From NCBI GenBank assembly GCA_023423655.1, contig JAFAFE010000006.1, forward strand, positions 1-64,000: DNA of 64,000 nucleotides. Direction: 5' to 3'. Origin of the DNA: Pseudomonadota bacterium (GTDB lineage Bacteria; Pseudomonadota; Alphaproteobacteria; Sphingomonadales; Sphingomonadaceae). Shown here piece after piece: positions 44,288 through 52,931 of this stretch. Position 1 is the first letter of the stretch. Each line of letters begins with the position of its first letter. The position numbers and the translations under genes were made by a program. The notes beneath the pieces are model-generated. The model searched no databases. It saw only the letters and a program-made list of their open reading frames with translations, and was not told where the DNA came from.

Positions 44288-45172
44288 TTGATGAAGAGCT
44301 TTATGGGACGCATGATAGCGGTTGGCGCGGTTTCAGCTTCGATGGCGGGCACGCCGCTCTTGGCGCAAACCGCACCTGCCTCTCCTGCCACATCTACCAC
44401 TAAACAGGCCGATACGCTGCAAACCGAAATGCGGCTGGCCCAAGCCTTGGCCGATCGGGGGTTGCAGCTTTACCGTTATGACCGCGCAGCGTGGGAGGCG
44501 ACCGATGCGATGTTGCGCGATATTCCCCAAAATAAAATCCCGGCAAAAGCTGCCGGATGGGTGACGGTGAACACGGCCGAAGGGCTGCGCACCACTTTTT
44601 ATGAAATGCTGGATAACGGTAGCGCGCGCGGCTTTTACCAAAGTCTGTGGAATGACAGACAGATAAGCGGAAAAACGCTTACCAACCCTGCCGAACAAAT
44701 ATTATCTGCCGAAGAATTGCGCCTTGTTGCCTTGCGCACGCTGCCTTCGCTGGACGGTATAGAGCGTTGCACAAAGGCGAACCTCAATATGGTAATTCTG
44801 CCGCGCTCGGCCCCCGGCAAGATTGACAGCATCTATATATTGACGCCGCAAACCAGCGCGACCGCCTTCCCGTTCGGCGGCCATTACCGGTTCGATTATC
44901 GCGATGGTGTGAAAGTGGGCGAACGCAAATTTGCCAATAGTTGCCTGACTATCGATACGGCGCAAGCAGGACCGAAAGGTGCCAAAGCGCAGATGATGAT
45001 CGTCTCGCACGTCCTCGACCCCTACCCCACCGAAATCCACAGTTTTGAAATGCTGAGCATGGCGATGCCGCTCGCGGTCATCACAACCAGCAATAAAATG
45101 ACTTGGTTTCTGGATAATAAGGCGGGGAAAATGGAAATTGCGCGGCGGGATATGGATAATCCGAAACCCTAA
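44288..45172 (+). CDS. Exported hypothetical protein
   Basis: A 294-residue protein with a signal peptide ending PLLAQ near residue 27. A helical segment with many Tyr, Arg and Asp (ADRGLQLYRYDRAAWEATDAML) is followed by a beta-rich half (NLNMVILPRSA, HYRFDYRDGVKVGE). Two Cys in the mature part could form a disulfide. No family recognised. A bidirectional terminator separates it from rplS. Confidence 0.65.
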   Translation: MMKSFMGRMIAVGAVSASMAGTPLLAQTAPASPATSTTKQADTLQTEMRLAQALADRGLQLYRYDRAAWEATDAMLRDIPQNKIPAKAAGWVTVNTAEGLRTTFYEMLDNGSARGFYQSLWNDRQISGKTLTNPAEQILSAEELRLVALRTLPSLDGIERCTKANLNMVILPRSAPGKIDSIYILTPQTSATAFPFGGHYRFDYRDGVKVGERKFANSCLTIDTAQAGPKGAKAQMMIVSHVLDPYPTEIHSFEMLSMAMPLAVITTSNKMTWFLDNKAGKMEIARRDMDNPKP

Positions 45173-45182
45173 CCTTTAACAA

Positions 45183-45220
45183 AAAAAAGCGCCCCGGTTT
45201 TCACCGGAGCGCCTCTTTTC
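45183..45220. terminator. Bidirectional terminator between converging genes
   Basis: AAAAGCGCCCCGGT-tttc-ACCGGAGCGCCTCTTTT: a long stem with one mismatch between an A run and a T run. It ends the rightward exported-protein gene and the leftward rpsP-rplS transcript. Confidence 0.9.
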
Positions 45221-45244
45221 GCGTTTCGCTTAAAGAAGCGAAGC

Positions 45245-45628
45245 TTATTCTGCCGAAGCACTGGCTTCGGTGCGCACATCGCGGCGTTCCGCGATACGCG
45301 CGCGCTTGCCTGTGCGGCCGCGCAGATAGTAGAGCTTGGCACGACGCACGACACCGCGACGCACGACGGTGATGCTGTCGATGTTCGGCGAATAAAGCGG
45401 GAACACACGTTCCACACCTTCACCGAAGGAAATTTTGCGAACCGTGAAGTTCGATCCCATGCCCTTGTTCGAACGCGCGATGCACACGCCTTCATAATTC
45501 TGGACGCGGGTGCGTTCACCCTCGACAACGCGCACACCAACGCGCAGCGTGTCTCCGGGACGGAATTCGGGAATAGACTTGTCGAGCTTCTTGATCTGCT
45601 CGGCTTCGATCTGCTGGATGAGGTTCAT
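45245..45628 (-). CDS. rplS: 50S ribosomal protein L19
   Basis: Ribosomal protein at the 30S-50S interface. The 127 residues match L19 ([71 protein letters not shown]) with a short extra tail. ATG 45628 is the standard start; an upstream in-frame ATG is not. Confidence 0.97.
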   Translation of the reverse strand: MNLIQQIEAEQIKKLDKSIPEFRPGDTLRVGVRVVEGERTRVQNYEGVCIARSNKGMGSNFTVRKISFGEGVERVFPLYSPNIDSITVVRRGVVRRAKLYYLRGRTGKRARIAERRDVRTEASASAE

Positions 45629-45848
45629 GGCCTCTTCGCTCCTGTGTTTTTCGTTGCGCGTCAGAGGCAAAACGGATCCGAACCCCGATATGGGATTCTG
45701 TCAAAATCCGGCTGCATAACCGATTGGTTACGGCATCGTTTCCCGATCACAACGGTTCAGAAACGCACCGGCTGAAAGGCGAAGCTTTCCAGCGAAGCGC
45801 GGCCCTTAGCAAATTGGCACGAAATTGCAAATGCTAATTGGGCGGTTT

Positions 45849-46646
45849 TTACAAGCCCTCGTCCTGCTTTGCGCGGTGGCGTTGCCACAAGTCGGGGCGG
45901 CGCGCCTTGGTGTCGGCCTCGGCCTGTTCGCGCCGCCAGCGTTCGATTTTAGCATGGTCTCCGGAACGCAGGACATCGGGAATGGCAAGCCCTTCCCATG
46001 TCGCGGGCCGTGTATAATGGGGATATTCGAGAAGACCGCTTTCAAAGCTTTCCTCCTCACCGCTCACATCCGACCCCATCACGCCGGGGAGCAAGCGGAT
46101 GATCGCATCCATCAACATGAGCGCGCCCATTTCGCCGCCCGACAGGATGATGTCGCCCATGCTGACCTGCTCGATATGGGGACGCGCTTCAAACAGCCGT
46201 TCGTCAAAGCCTTCAAACCGGCCGCACAATATGGTGACGCCCGCCCCGCCCGCCAGTTCGCGCACGCGCTGCTGGGTGATGGGACGCCCTCGCGGTGTCA
46301 TGGCAAGAGTGGGGGTATTGCTTCCGCGTCCGCCCTCACCACCCCCGTTCGTGTCGAGCGAAGTCGAGACACCGCCGCCAGCATCCGCGTTCCCGAACAT
46401 AGCCCGCATCCGCGCTTCCGCCGCATCGACCGCAACGGCCAGCACATCGCATTTCAACACCATCCCTGCCCCACCGCCTGCCGGTGTATCATCGACCGTG
46501 CGATGCTTGTCTGTGGCAAAGTCGCGCAACTGGATGGTGTCGAGACTCCACCGCCCCTCCTCCCGCGCACGGCCCGCAAGGCTATGCCCCAAAGGTCCTG
46601 GAAACATATCGGGATAAAGCGTGATAATTTGCGCGGCGAAAGTCAT
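45849..46646 (-). CDS. trmD: tRNA (guanine-37-N1)-methyltransferase with an internal repeat-encoded insert
   Basis: Methylates G37 of tRNAs reading CNN codons, preventing frameshifts. The trefoil-knot SPOUT domain is present ([59 protein letters not shown]), 265 residues in all. Residues ~85-112, between the MVLKCDV region and [11 protein letters not shown], are a Gly/Ser/Thr/Asn-rich insert absent from typical TrmD. It is encoded by a palindromic repeat (46347-46372). The start ATG 46646 ([15 protein letters not shown]) is the family start. Confidence 0.93.
   Translation of the reverse strand: MTFAAQIITLYPDMFPGPLGHSLAGRAREEGRWSLDTIQLRDFATDKHRTVDDTPAGGGAGMVLKCDVLAVAVDAAEARMRAMFGNADAGGGVSTSLDTNGGGEGGRGSNTPTLAMTPRGRPITQQRVRELAGGAGVTILCGRFEGFDERLFEARPHIEQVSMGDIILSGGEMGALMLMDAIIRLLPGVMGSDVSGEEESFESGLLEYPHYTRPATWEGLAIPDVLRSGDHAKIERWRREQAEADTKARRPDLWQRHRAKQDEGL
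46347..46372 (-). repeat. Sphingomonad palindromic repeat inside trmD
   Basis: The stretch TTCGTGTCGAGCGAAGTCGA continuing to GACACC is a form of the short palindrome (GTGTC...GACAC arms) that is common between genes in sphingomonads. Here it lies in the coding frame of trmD and reads as VSTSLDTN. Flanking Gly-rich codons extend the insert to about 46311-46394. Confidence 0.75.
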
Positions 46647-46728
46647 AGGGGTTGCTCTTAGGCACAAGTGCGCAGATTTCAAAGCGGGTCGTCGGGAGAG
46701 CGCGTATGGGACCGCAACAACACGCGGC

Positions 46729-47127
46729 TTATTCGCTCCAATTTTCCACCTTGAGGCCGGGAATGTCCGCAAAATCCGCAATATTATTCGTCACCACAAC
46801 TATATCGTGGCGCAATGCTGTCGCGGCGATCAGCCGGTCAAAACTGGCGCGACGAAAGGGCATGGCAGCATAATGAGTGGCACATTCTTCATCAAAAGCA
46901 AGGATCGGAAATTCATTGATAAACGCCTTCATGGTCGCCAGCTCGCCCCTGCGCTCGCCCCCCACCAATAACTCTGCGGCGCTTATTGCGGATATAGCGA
47001 CCTCGCCCGGCTGGCATTGCTCTAATCGTTGCGCAATACGTATGGCCGTATCGCGATCCGGTTGATTGAGCAGATAGATGCAGATGTTAGTGTCGAGCAG
47101 AAAAAGCGGCACAGCCGGAAACGTCAT
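46729..47127 (-). CDS. vapC: PIN-domain toxin VapC
   Basis: A 132-residue PIN ribonuclease, the toxin of a type II toxin-antitoxin pair; known VapC enzymes cut initiator tRNA, other tRNAs or the sarcin-ricin loop. The acidic active-site residues are visible: [32 protein letters not shown] and [12 protein letters not shown] 47127 overlaps the vapB stop by ATGA. Confidence 0.92.
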   Translation of the reverse strand: MTFPAVPLFLLDTNICIYLLNQPDRDTAIRIAQRLEQCQPGEVAISAISAAELLVGGERRGELATMKAFINEFPILAFDEECATHYAAMPFRRASFDRLIAATALRHDIVVVTNNIADFADIPGLKVENWSE

Positions 47128-47363
47128 GCGTCCCAACCGCGCCGTTTATCGTCAAACGCTTCGCGCTCTATGCCCGGCACCGATCCGATATAGCGACGAA
47201 TATCAATCTTGCGCTTGGGCTTGTCGGCGGGTTCAAAAACAAATTTGGAATGTTCTTCGCGCACGACCATTTCAACGCCCTCTTCCAAGCCGAGCGCCTT
47301 GGGCAGGCGCAGCGCGAGCGAATTGCCCGATTTGAAAATTTTGGCTTTATATTCCTTGGCCAT
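47124..47363 (-). CDS. vapB: AbrB/SpoVT-type antitoxin VapB
   Basis: A 79-residue antitoxin. The N-terminal swapped-hairpin DNA-binding half is KAKIFKSGNSLALRLPKALGLEEG; the C-terminal part ([27 protein letters not shown]) is the usual toxin-binding tail. ATG 47363 follows AGGAGG, and this, rather than the ATG seven codons upstream inside the operator, is the start. With VapC it should repress its own promoter at 47374-47396. Confidence 0.92.
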   Translation of the reverse strand: MAKEYKAKIFKSGNSLALRLPKALGLEEGVEMVVREEHSKFVFEPADKPKRKIDIRRYIGSVPGIEREAFDDKRRGWDA

Positions 47364-47373
47364 ATGCGCCTCC

Positions 47374-47396
47374 TGTATATACATTATGTATATACA
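47374..47396 (-). promoter_or_regulatory. vapBC operator (double palindrome)
   Basis: TGTATATACA occurs at 47374-47383 and 47387-47396, separated by TTA. Each ten-mer is its own reverse complement. The block lies immediately upstream of the vapB ribosome-binding site, where VapB-VapC autorepression is expected. It may also contain the -10 element. Confidence 0.85.
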
Positions 47397-47431
47397 TTGA
47401 AGATGGATGGCAAGGCTTTTGCGGGGACGAC

Positions 47432-47941
47432 TTATTCCAGCCAGTCAGGATGGATGATCGCGCGGGTCGCGTCCCATTCGGGGACGGCTTCGATGCGCAA
47501 GGGCACCATGAAGCGCTTGGGCTTTTTGCCCTCTTCTGCCGGTTTTTCGATTTCGATAATGTCGCCCGCGCCGAAATTTTCGACCGCGACGATTGTGCCT
47601 ATCGGCGCGCCATCGGGCGTCACACAGGCGATACCGATCAGGTCGGCATGATAATATTCACCCTCTTCGAGCGGGGGAAGCACGTCACGCGCGACGGTCA
47701 GTTCCGTGCCTTTCAAGGCTTCGGCACTATTGCGGTCGGTGATTTCGGCAAAGCGCGCAATCGCGCCATTATTGCCGGAGCGGAGTTGTTTAAGCGTCAA
47801 GCTGCGCTCGCCCGCCGCGAATGTTTTGAAGCGTTTGAGGCTGTCCGGCCCGTCGCCGAACAGCTTCAAGCGCACCTCGCCCGTCACGCCATGCGCGCCA
47901 ATGATGACGGCCAGCGTGACGGATTGCGAGGCTCGCGGCAT
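47432..47941 (-). CDS. rimM: Ribosome maturation factor RimM
   Basis: Assists 30S head assembly by binding S19. The 169 residues show VIIGAHGVTGEVRLKLFGD at the N-terminal barrel and the PRC-barrel segment EYYHADLIGIACVTPDG...MVPLRIEAVPEWD. It shares one base with the rpsP stop codon. In most bacteria trmD follows directly; here vapBC intervenes. Confidence 0.95.
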   Translation of the reverse strand: MPRASQSVTLAVIIGAHGVTGEVRLKLFGDGPDSLKRFKTFAAGERSLTLKQLRSGNNGAIARFAEITDRNSAEALKGTELTVARDVLPPLEEGEYYHADLIGIACVTPDGAPIGTIVAVENFGAGDIIEIEKPAEEGKKPKRFMVPLRIEAVPEWDATRAIIHPDWLE

Positions 47942-48432
47942 TAACCCTCGGCCGCTTCGTCGGGGGTTGCTTCGTTGAGTTCTTCGGTAACAACTTCAAC
48001 GGTTTCAGCTGCTTCTTCGGCAGCTGCTTCTTCTGCCGGAGCTTCAGCAGCAGCCTTGGCTTCTTCCTCGGCAGCCTTCTTGGCTTCCTCGGCTTCAGCG
48101 GCCTTCTGGGCCTTTTCTTCGATGCGTTCCTTGGCCTTCGCGCCCAGTTCACCCTTTTGCGGGTTGTTCTTGGCGGTGCGTTCCTTGATGCCGGCGGCAT
48201 CAAGCATACGCGCGACGCGGTCGGTCGGCTGCGCGCCTACCGAAACCCAATGCTTGGCGCGTTCAACGTCCAGCACTACGCGCTTTTCGTCATCCTTGGC
48301 GAGCAGCGGGTTGTAGCTGCCAAGACGTTCGATGAAACGGCCATCGCGCGGGCTGCGCGAATCCGTCACGACGATGCGGTAGTAAGGACGCTTTTTCGAG
48401 CCGCCACGCGACAAGCGAATTGCAGTTGCCAT
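47941..48432 (-). CDS. rpsP: 30S ribosomal protein S16 with long acidic tail
   Basis: The first ~84 residues are S16 ([39 protein letters not shown]). The remaining ~80 form a helical Ala/Glu/Lys tail ([20 protein letters not shown], ending TPDEAAEG) not found in E. coli S16. Such tails occur in sphingomonads. First gene of the rpsP-rimM-(vapBC)-trmD-rplS transcript. Confidence 0.95.
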   Translation of the reverse strand: MATAIRLSRGGSKKRPYYRIVVTDSRSPRDGRFIERLGSYNPLLAKDDEKRVVLDVERAKHWVSVGAQPTDRVARMLDAAGIKERTAKNNPQKGELGAKAKERIEEKAQKAAEAEEAKKAAEEEAKAAAEAPAEEAAAEEAAETVEVVTEELNEATPDEAAEG

Positions 48433-48488
48433 TATATTTTCCCTTTCAAAAACAAATATCTAAAAATTAAACTTAATTCAAAATCGAC

Positions 48489-50051
48489 TTATTTCTTCTT
48501 CATGAAATTTTGAAAGCCCGGCGGCAATTTGGGACCGCCAAGGCCGGGCAAGCCGCCTGCCCCGCCGCCGAGCCCCCCCGCTCCACCGGGACCGCCCAAC
48601 TTGCCAAGCTGTTCTTCAATATCCTTAAGGTCGGGCATCGCATCGCTGCCAGCTGCAGCACCGCCACCCATGCCGCCGAGCAGGCCGCCTAACCCGCCGC
48701 CGCCTTTGCCGCCCATGCCACCGAGCATCCCCATCAGGCCCTTCATACCGCCCATTTTCTTGATCTTCTTCATGGCATTGGCCATTTCGAGATGCATTTT
48801 GAGGAGCTTGTTGACTTCCTGCACGGTGGTGCCAGAGCCATTGGCGATGCGGATCTTACGCTTGGCGTTGATGAGGTCGGGCTTTTCGCGCTCCTTGGGC
48901 GTCATCGAACTGATGATCGCATCAAGATGCACGAGCGTTTTGTCATTGACCGCGCCCGATGCCATCGCGGCTTGCGCCTTCTTCATGCCGGGCATCATCC
49001 CTGCAAGTGCGCCAAGGCCGCCCATGCGGCTCATTTGCTGCAACTGGGCGCGTAGGTCGTTCATGTCGAACTTACCCTGCGCCATTTTCCGGACCATCGC
49101 TTCAGCATCTTCGGCGCGGATGGATTCAGCGGCCTTTTCGACCAAGCTGACCACATCGCCCATGCCGAGGATGCGTTGCGCGACGCGCTGCGGATGGAAG
49201 GGCTCAATCGCATCCATCTTTTCGCCGGTGCCGGCAAATTTGATGGGCTTGCCCGTCACCGCGCGCATCGACAGCGCCGCACCGCCGCGCGCATCACCAT
49301 CCATGCGGGTGAGGACGACGCCCGACAGGTCCACCTGTTCGGAAAAGCTTTTGGCGACCTGCACCGCATCCTGACCCGACAGGGAGTCGACGACGAGCAA
49401 GGTTTCGGTCGGAACGGTCGCTTTCGCTACCGCTTGCATTTCGTCCATCAAGCCTTGGTCGACGTGAAGACGGCCCGCCGTGTCGAGCATCAGCACGTCA
49501 AAGCCTTGCAGCTTGGCGGCCTGAAGCGCGCGATTGGCGATCTCCACCGGCTGCTGGCCCGCGATAATCGGGAGCGTAGCTACATCGACCTGCTTGCCGA
49601 GCGTTGCAAGCTGTTCCTGCGCCGCCGGACGGTTGACGTCGAGCGAGGCCATCAACACTTTCTTGCGCTCTTTTTCTTTAAGGCGCTTGGCGATTTTTGC
49701 GGTGGTGGTGGTTTTACCCGACCCTTGCAAACCGACCATCATGATGATCGCGGGCGGGGTGACATTGAGGTTCAACTCGCTCGCGGTCGAGCCGAGCATT
49801 TCGGTGAGGCCGTCGGAGACAATCTTGATGACCATCTGCCCCGGCGTGACCGAGCGCAGAACATCCTGGCCAATGGCTAATTCGGTGACCTGTTCGATGA
49901 AGCTGCGCACAACGGGAAGCGCCACATCGGCTTCCAGAAGCGCTATCCGCACTTCGCGCATCGCGTCGCGCACATCCTGTTCGTTCAGCGCACCACGGCC
50001 CTTGAGCCGGTCAAATACCGTACCCAGCCTTTGGCTTAAACTATCGAACAT
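48489..50051 (-). CDS. ffh: Signal recognition particle GTPase Ffh
   Basis: Binds signal sequences on nascent chains with 4.5S RNA and docks with FtsY. The 520 residues have the NG domain (GLQGSGKTTTTAKIA, DTAGRLHVD, TRMDGDARGGAAL) and the Met-rich M domain. The last ~90 residues are Gly/Met/Leu-rich (GLMGMLGGMGGKGGGGLGGL), an extended flexible tail ending FQNFMKKK. It sits upstream of rpsP on the same strand with a 56-base AT-rich gap. Confidence 0.96.
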   Translation of the reverse strand: MFDSLSQRLGTVFDRLKGRGALNEQDVRDAMREVRIALLEADVALPVVRSFIEQVTELAIGQDVLRSVTPGQMVIKIVSDGLTEMLGSTASELNLNVTPPAIIMMVGLQGSGKTTTTAKIAKRLKEKERKKVLMASLDVNRPAAQEQLATLGKQVDVATLPIIAGQQPVEIANRALQAAKLQGFDVLMLDTAGRLHVDQGLMDEMQAVAKATVPTETLLVVDSLSGQDAVQVAKSFSEQVDLSGVVLTRMDGDARGGAALSMRAVTGKPIKFAGTGEKMDAIEPFHPQRVAQRILGMGDVVSLVEKAAESIRAEDAEAMVRKMAQGKFDMNDLRAQLQQMSRMGGLGALAGMMPGMKKAQAAMASGAVNDKTLVHLDAIISSMTPKEREKPDLINAKRKIRIANGSGTTVQEVNKLLKMHLEMANAMKKIKKMGGMKGLMGMLGGMGGKGGGGLGGLLGGMGGGAAAGSDAMPDLKDIEEQLGKLGGPGGAGGLGGGAGGLPGLGGPKLPPGFQNFMKKK

Positions 50052-50357
50052 ACCAACTCACCTTTCCGATTCGCACTGCATGGCAAAATGCAGGCAAATC
50101 GTTACAACGCAAAACGCGCCGGTGGGCGAAACCTCGCCAACCAGCGGCCATCCTTGGGCAGACAATATTGTCGCGGATGTAAATATATGCGTCCCGAAAG
50201 ACGCGTTTCGCTGCGGCCTGTAGCCGTCTTCCCCTTGTTTCGCAAGCAAAACCCGTACGGCATTAATAACATCTACACTATTTTGCCCCATTTTTAAGGA
50301 CTTGGGTGTCCGGACACATAAAATCAGGCGCTCCGGGGCAAAGAACAGGGATTCGCA
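50052..50357. other. Divergent promoter region between ffh and the GGDEF-EAL gene
   Basis: Some 300 bases without a gene. It must hold the leftward ffh promoter and the rightward promoter of the cyclic-di-GMP gene. An AT-rich segment at ~50255-50300 is the likely site of the latter. I looked for a GEMM-type cyclic-di-GMP riboswitch and could not make one out. Confidence 0.6.
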
Positions 50358-52022
50358 ATGAACAGTCTGGTGGGCAAAATACGGACCGATGGCGCGATTG
50401 GCACAGATGGCAGAATGGGAAGCGCGCGGCAGGATGTGCTGACGGGCGGCATCATGGTCATCGCCATCCTGTTGTTTATCGGCACCGGCGGGCAGGCAAT
50501 GAGCAGCATTGTCAACCGCTTGGCGGGCTATGGCGGCGGACAGAGCAGTCTATTGAATACCACGCTCATTCTCAATATTGCGCTCATCTTGTTTGCTTGG
50601 CGGCGTTACCGCGACCTTAATGCCGAAATTTCCGACCGCACCGCTGCCGAAGAGCGTGCGCAAACCTTGGCCGCGACGGATCCGCTCACCGGTCTTTTGA
50701 ACCGCCGTTCGATTTCCGAAGAGGGTGCCAAGCTGATTACGGCCGCAATGCGGCGCGGCAAGTCGGTCACTTTCTTCATGCTCGACCTCGACCATTTCAA
50801 AAATGTCAATGATGTGCATGGCCATGCGATTGGCGATATGGTGCTGAAAGAAACCGCCAAAAGGCTGGAGCAGATATTGCCCGCATCGACCTTGATGTCG
50901 CGGCTGGGCGGCGATGAATTTGTCTGCGCCTTCGCATTTGACCCCGGCAATCCCGACCTCGTCAACCGGCTCGCCGAGAAACTGGTCGCAGCCCTTGCCC
51001 AGCCGATTGTATCGGACCGCATCCATATCACCATCTCGACTTCGTTGGGCCTTGCGCGCATCGAGCCGGGTGCAGATACGGTCGAGGCGATGATGCGCCG
51101 CGCCGACATCGCCATGTATGATGCCAAAAAGCGAGGACGGAACCGCTTTTGCTGGTTCGATGCGTCGATGGAGCGCGAATTGCGCGCGCGAAACAATATC
51201 GAAGCGGGCATCCGTGAAGGTATTCCGCTCGGCCATTTCATGCCCTTCTACGAACAGCAGGTCGAACTGGCGACGGGCCGCCTCAAAGGCTTCGAGATGC
51301 TCGCGCGCTGGGAATCGCCGACGCACGGGATGATCTCGCCCGAAGTGTTCATTCCGATTGCGGAAGAATGTGGCCTCATCTCCGATTTGAGCTTCTATCT
51401 CATGCGTCAGGCGATGGAGGATGCCAAGCTGTGGGATCCTTCGCTCACCTTATCGGTCAATATTTCACCGACCCAGCTTAAAGACCCTTGGCTTGCGCAA
51501 AAAATCGTCAAGCTCTTGGTCGAGACCGGCTTCCCTGCCGACCGGCTGGAAATCGAAATTACCGAAAGCTCGCTGTTCGACAATTTAAGCCTTGCGCAAT
51601 CGATCATCGGTAGCCTTAAAAATCAGGGCATCCAGATTGCGCTGGATGATTTCGGCACCGGTTATTCGTCGCTGGCGCATCTGCGCGCGCTGCCGTTCGA
51701 CCGGATCAAGGTGGACCGCAGCTTTGTATCCTCGATGCTCACCAGCAAGGATAGCGCCGCGATTGTCGCCGCCATTGCGCGCCTTGGCGAAAGTCTGGGG
51801 ATGCCGGTTACGGCAGAAGGCATTGAAGACGAGGATATCGAGCGCAAGCTCATCGAACTGGGCTGCGCCAAGGGGCAAGGCTGGTATTTCGGTCGTCCGA
51901 TGTCCAATGCGCAGACCCGTGCCTTGCTGCTCGACCGCAATCTTTATCCGGGGCTGCCCGGCGAAGATGGCAGCGCCTCCCATATGGACACCAATGTCAC
52001 TCCGCTGAGCAAGGCGATGTAA
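50358..52022 (+). CDS. Membrane-bound GGDEF-EAL cyclic-di-GMP enzyme
   Basis: A 554-residue protein. Two N-terminal helices (GGIMVIAILLFIGTGG and LLNTTLILNIALILFAW) anchor it, followed by a diguanylate cyclase domain with intact SRLGGDEFVCAF, then an EAL phosphodiesterase domain (FEMLARWESP, LSVNISPTQL, IEITES, DDFGTGYSSL, KVDRSF, AEGIED, GQGWYFG). All phosphodiesterase residues appear present. The inhibitory I-site Arg-X-X-Asp before GGDEF is missing (PAST instead), so the cyclase would not be feedback-inhibited there. Which activity dominates cannot be read. AGGGATTCGCA precedes ATG 50358. Confidence 0.92.
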   Translation: MNSLVGKIRTDGAIGTDGRMGSARQDVLTGGIMVIAILLFIGTGGQAMSSIVNRLAGYGGGQSSLLNTTLILNIALILFAWRRYRDLNAEISDRTAAEERAQTLAATDPLTGLLNRRSISEEGAKLITAAMRRGKSVTFFMLDLDHFKNVNDVHGHAIGDMVLKETAKRLEQILPASTLMSRLGGDEFVCAFAFDPGNPDLVNRLAEKLVAALAQPIVSDRIHITISTSLGLARIEPGADTVEAMMRRADIAMYDAKKRGRNRFCWFDASMERELRARNNIEAGIREGIPLGHFMPFYEQQVELATGRLKGFEMLARWESPTHGMISPEVFIPIAEECGLISDLSFYLMRQAMEDAKLWDPSLTLSVNISPTQLKDPWLAQKIVKLLVETGFPADRLEIEITESSLFDNLSLAQSIIGSLKNQGIQIALDDFGTGYSSLAHLRALPFDRIKVDRSFVSSMLTSKDSAAIVAAIARLGESLGMPVTAEGIEDEDIERKLIELGCAKGQGWYFGRPMSNAQTRALLLDRNLYPGLPGEDGSASHMDTNVTPLSKAM

Positions 52023-52109
52023 GCGGAAGGCATCCAAGCCTTCCCTTGCCCTTTCAAGTCCAACGCGTTCAACTGGACTTGGCCTTGTGTTGCGCGTAAA
52101 TGCGCGCGC

Positions 52110-52931
52110 ATGATGCGCACCGCTTTCAAAAAAATGCACGGGCTGGGCAATGATTTTGTCATTCTCGACGCGCGCGCGGAGACGGTCGCAATGACCGCCA
52201 CGCGCGCCGCCGCGCTGGCCAACCGGCATAGCGGAATTGGCTGCGACCAGCTTATCCTGCTGGAACCATCAGCGCGGGCGGCGGTCAAAATGCGTATCTT
52301 CAACGCGGATGGCAGCGAGGTCGCCGCTTGCGGCAATGCCACCCGCTGTGTCGCGGCGATTTTGGGGCGCGAAGGCTTGACCGAAAGCCGTATCGAAACC
52401 GCCGCCGGGCTGCTTGAGGCGACAACCGACGGACAGGATGCCACCGTGGATATGAGTGCCCCCCGCTTTGCATGGGAGGATATTCCGCTCGGCTATGCGA
52501 TGGACACCGCTGCCATGCCGGTCGCATGGGATGGCCTCAGCGCCCCGATGGCGGTCAATGTCGGCAACCCCCATGTGGTTTTTTTTGTGAAGGATCTGGA
52601 CGCGGTCGCCTTGGGCGCGGTGGGGCCGCTTATCGAACATGATCCGCTCTTTCCCGAACGGGTCAATGTGAATGTCGCGCAAGTGACCGGTCCCAATGCG
52701 CTCAAACTTGCAGTGTGGGAGCGCGGGGCGGGCTTGACCCAGGCGTGCGGCACGGGCGCGTGCGCCACCGCTGTTGCCGCGATCCGCCAAGGCAAGGTGC
52801 AATCGCCGGTAACGGTGAGCCTCCCCGGCGGCGAACTGGTCATAAGCTGGGTTCCGGGCGCATCAATAGAGATGCGCGGCCCCGCAACCTTCGTATTTGA
52901 AGGCGAGATTGATTGGGCGCATTTCCCGTGA
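52110..52931 (+). CDS. dapF: Diaminopimelate epimerase
   Basis: Converts LL- to meso-diaminopimelate for lysine and peptidoglycan. The 273 residues have both catalytic cysteines, Cys74 in ACGNATRC and Cys213 in QACGTGACAT, and the N-terminal KMHGLGNDFVILD. ATG 52110 and 52113 are both possible starts. First gene of dapF-mtaB-ftsY; its stop overlaps the mtaB start by GTGA. Confidence 0.96.
   Translation: MMRTAFKKMHGLGNDFVILDARAETVAMTATRAAALANRHSGIGCDQLILLEPSARAAVKMRIFNADGSEVAACGNATRCVAAILGREGLTESRIETAAGLLEATTDGQDATVDMSAPRFAWEDIPLGYAMDTAAMPVAWDGLSAPMAVNVGNPHVVFFVKDLDAVALGAVGPLIEHDPLFPERVNVNVAQVTGPNALKLAVWERGAGLTQACGTGACATAVAAIRQGKVQSPVTVSLPGGELVISWVPGASIEMRGPATFVFEGEIDWAHFP

Noticed and set aside
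50052..50357. Cyclic-di-GMP riboswitch before the GGDEF-EAL gene
   Set aside because: The GEMM core and tetraloop receptor could not be found.
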